This document shows, in pieces, positions 63,672 to 64,000 of a DNA stretch of 64,000 bases. The stretch spans positions 1-64,000 of the forward strand of contig NZ_CP062231.1 in assembly GCF_024707525.1 (NCBI RefSeq), in the 5' to 3' direction. The DNA comes from Rhizobium sp. TH2 (lineage in GTDB: Bacteria > Pseudomonadota > Alphaproteobacteria > Rhizobiales > Rhizobiaceae). The translations under genes were made by a program, and so were the position numbers. The notes below the pieces were generated by a model that saw only the letters and a list, made by a program, of their open reading frames with translations, was not told where the DNA came from and did no database searches. Numbering within the stretch: the stretch's first letter is position 1; every line of letters starts with the position of its first letter.

Positions 63672-64000
63672 ATGGAAAATCAAACCGAAGTCCATTCCGG
63701 AGGCAGTTCCTATGACGATCTGGCAGCGGAATTGTTCGCGATGGTGCGACACGCCGAAGCCGCCCAACGCGTCAACGAAATGCTCTTGGCGCAAGTCTTT
63801 ATGAGGTTTGCACATTCCACAGGCGATATGTCCGGTTTCGTCAAAACCGTGCTGGATAACATTGATACCGATCTTCGCCACGGCATTGCGAAGATCGACC
63901 CGACCGACGTTTCGCAACACGAATGGGCGATTGAAATGGTCGAATATTTTGGAGACTTGAAGCCGCGATTGATCGGGATGCTTCCGAAGCGAACCCATTA
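63672..64000 (+). CDS. Hypothetical protein, truncated by window end
   Basis: Open frame of 109 codons from ATG 63672 (AGGAGAACC upstream) that reaches the last base: MENQTEVHSGGSSYDDLAAE ... MLPKRTH. Only TA of the next codon is visible, which would be a stop if completed by A or G. Helical, soluble; the family is unknown. Third gene of the 63099-64000 set. Confidence 0.6.
   Translation, partial: MENQTEVHSGGSSYDDLAAELFAMVRHAEAAQRVNEMLLAQVFMRFAHSTGDMSGFVKTVLDNIDTDLRHGIAKIDPTDVSQHEWAIEMVEYFGDLKPRLIGMLPKRTH

Larger units (their letters stand above)
50621..64000. mobile_element. Genomic island integrated at tRNA-Arg, left part
   Basis: Starting directly after the tRNA, base composition drops (many AT-rich stretches in 50.6-53.8 kb) and gene content changes to a tyrosine recombinase, HUH-like protein, serine recombinase, DpnI-like nuclease, HNH and many unrecognised small genes. 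No second copy of the tRNA 3' end was found before 64000, so the right end lies further on and the island is at least 13.4 kb. No conjugation or phage structural genes are visible, so its class is open. Confidence 0.75.

Noticed and set aside
1..64000. CRISPR array
   Set aside because: No set of regularly spaced identical repeats and no cas gene was seen.
50621..64000. Second attachment site (attR) inside the window
   Set aside because: No copy of the tRNA-Arg 3' end was found after the tRNA itself.

Overview
The window is the start of an alphaproteobacterial chromosome, opening on the first codon of dnaA. The gene content and order point to the Hyphomicrobiales, most likely the Rhizobiaceae: dnaA, hemW-rdgB-rph facing hrcA-grpE, an lptC-lptA-lptB-rpoN-hpf-ptsN block, olsB next to a malic enzyme-phosphotransacetylase fusion and mutS, and rpmH-rnpA-yidC-engB. 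From memory this resembles Sinorhizobium and Agrobacterium chromosomes. By eye the core is GC-rich, roughly 60 percent. No species is claimed.

Core chromosome, 1-50620. The first 8.4 kb carries replication initiation (dnaA), a lone periplasmic-binding-type protein, a fatty acid desaturase, a housekeeping minus-strand set (rph, glyoxalase, rdgB, hemW) and the heat-shock genes hrcA and grpE. From 8.4 to 19.4 kb are small metabolic and repair genes (ybaK, an ArsC-like reductase, two tandem O6-alkylguanine transferases, an AllE-like bicupin, guaA, a nucleosidase, a thioesterase) and two toxin-antitoxin loci. From 19.4 to 24.7 kb lies the LPS-transport/sigma-54/EIIA-Ntr cluster. From 24.9 to 29.7 kb are sppA, ihfB, a LapA-like gene, a CoxG-like gene, two RNA methyltransferases and lspA. 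A hybrid kinase, olsB, a LysR regulator, the malic enzyme, mutS and argB follow. At 40.5-42.6 kb an ECF sigma factor, its membrane anti-sigma factor and a secreted fasciclin protein are adjacent. The core ends with a GNAT enzyme, an amidase, engB, a DMT exporter, yidC, rnpA, rpmH, a histidine kinase and tRNA-Arg(ACG).

Accessory island, 50621-64000 and beyond. Immediately after tRNA-Arg the base composition drops and a tyrosine recombinase begins, so the tRNA is the probable attachment site. No second copy of the tRNA 3' end was found, so the right end lies outside the window. The cargo includes an HUH-type (Rep-like) protein, a WYL-like protein, TspO, an RsbQ-like hydrolase directly followed by a histidine kinase with an RsbP-like PAS domain, a tandem pair of small paralogues, a secreted protein, a DpnI-type nuclease domain downstream of a serine recombinase, and a DUF2971 gene convergent with an HNH gene. 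The rest are small unrecognised genes.

The most interesting candidates are the RsbQ/PAS-kinase module, the DpnI-like nuclease with no C-terminal recognition domain, the serine recombinase promoter embedded in inverted repeats, the sigma/anti-sigma/fasciclin locus with a shared promoter-like motif, and a toxin-first PIN/RHH locus with a perfect 14-bp inverted repeat over its start codon.
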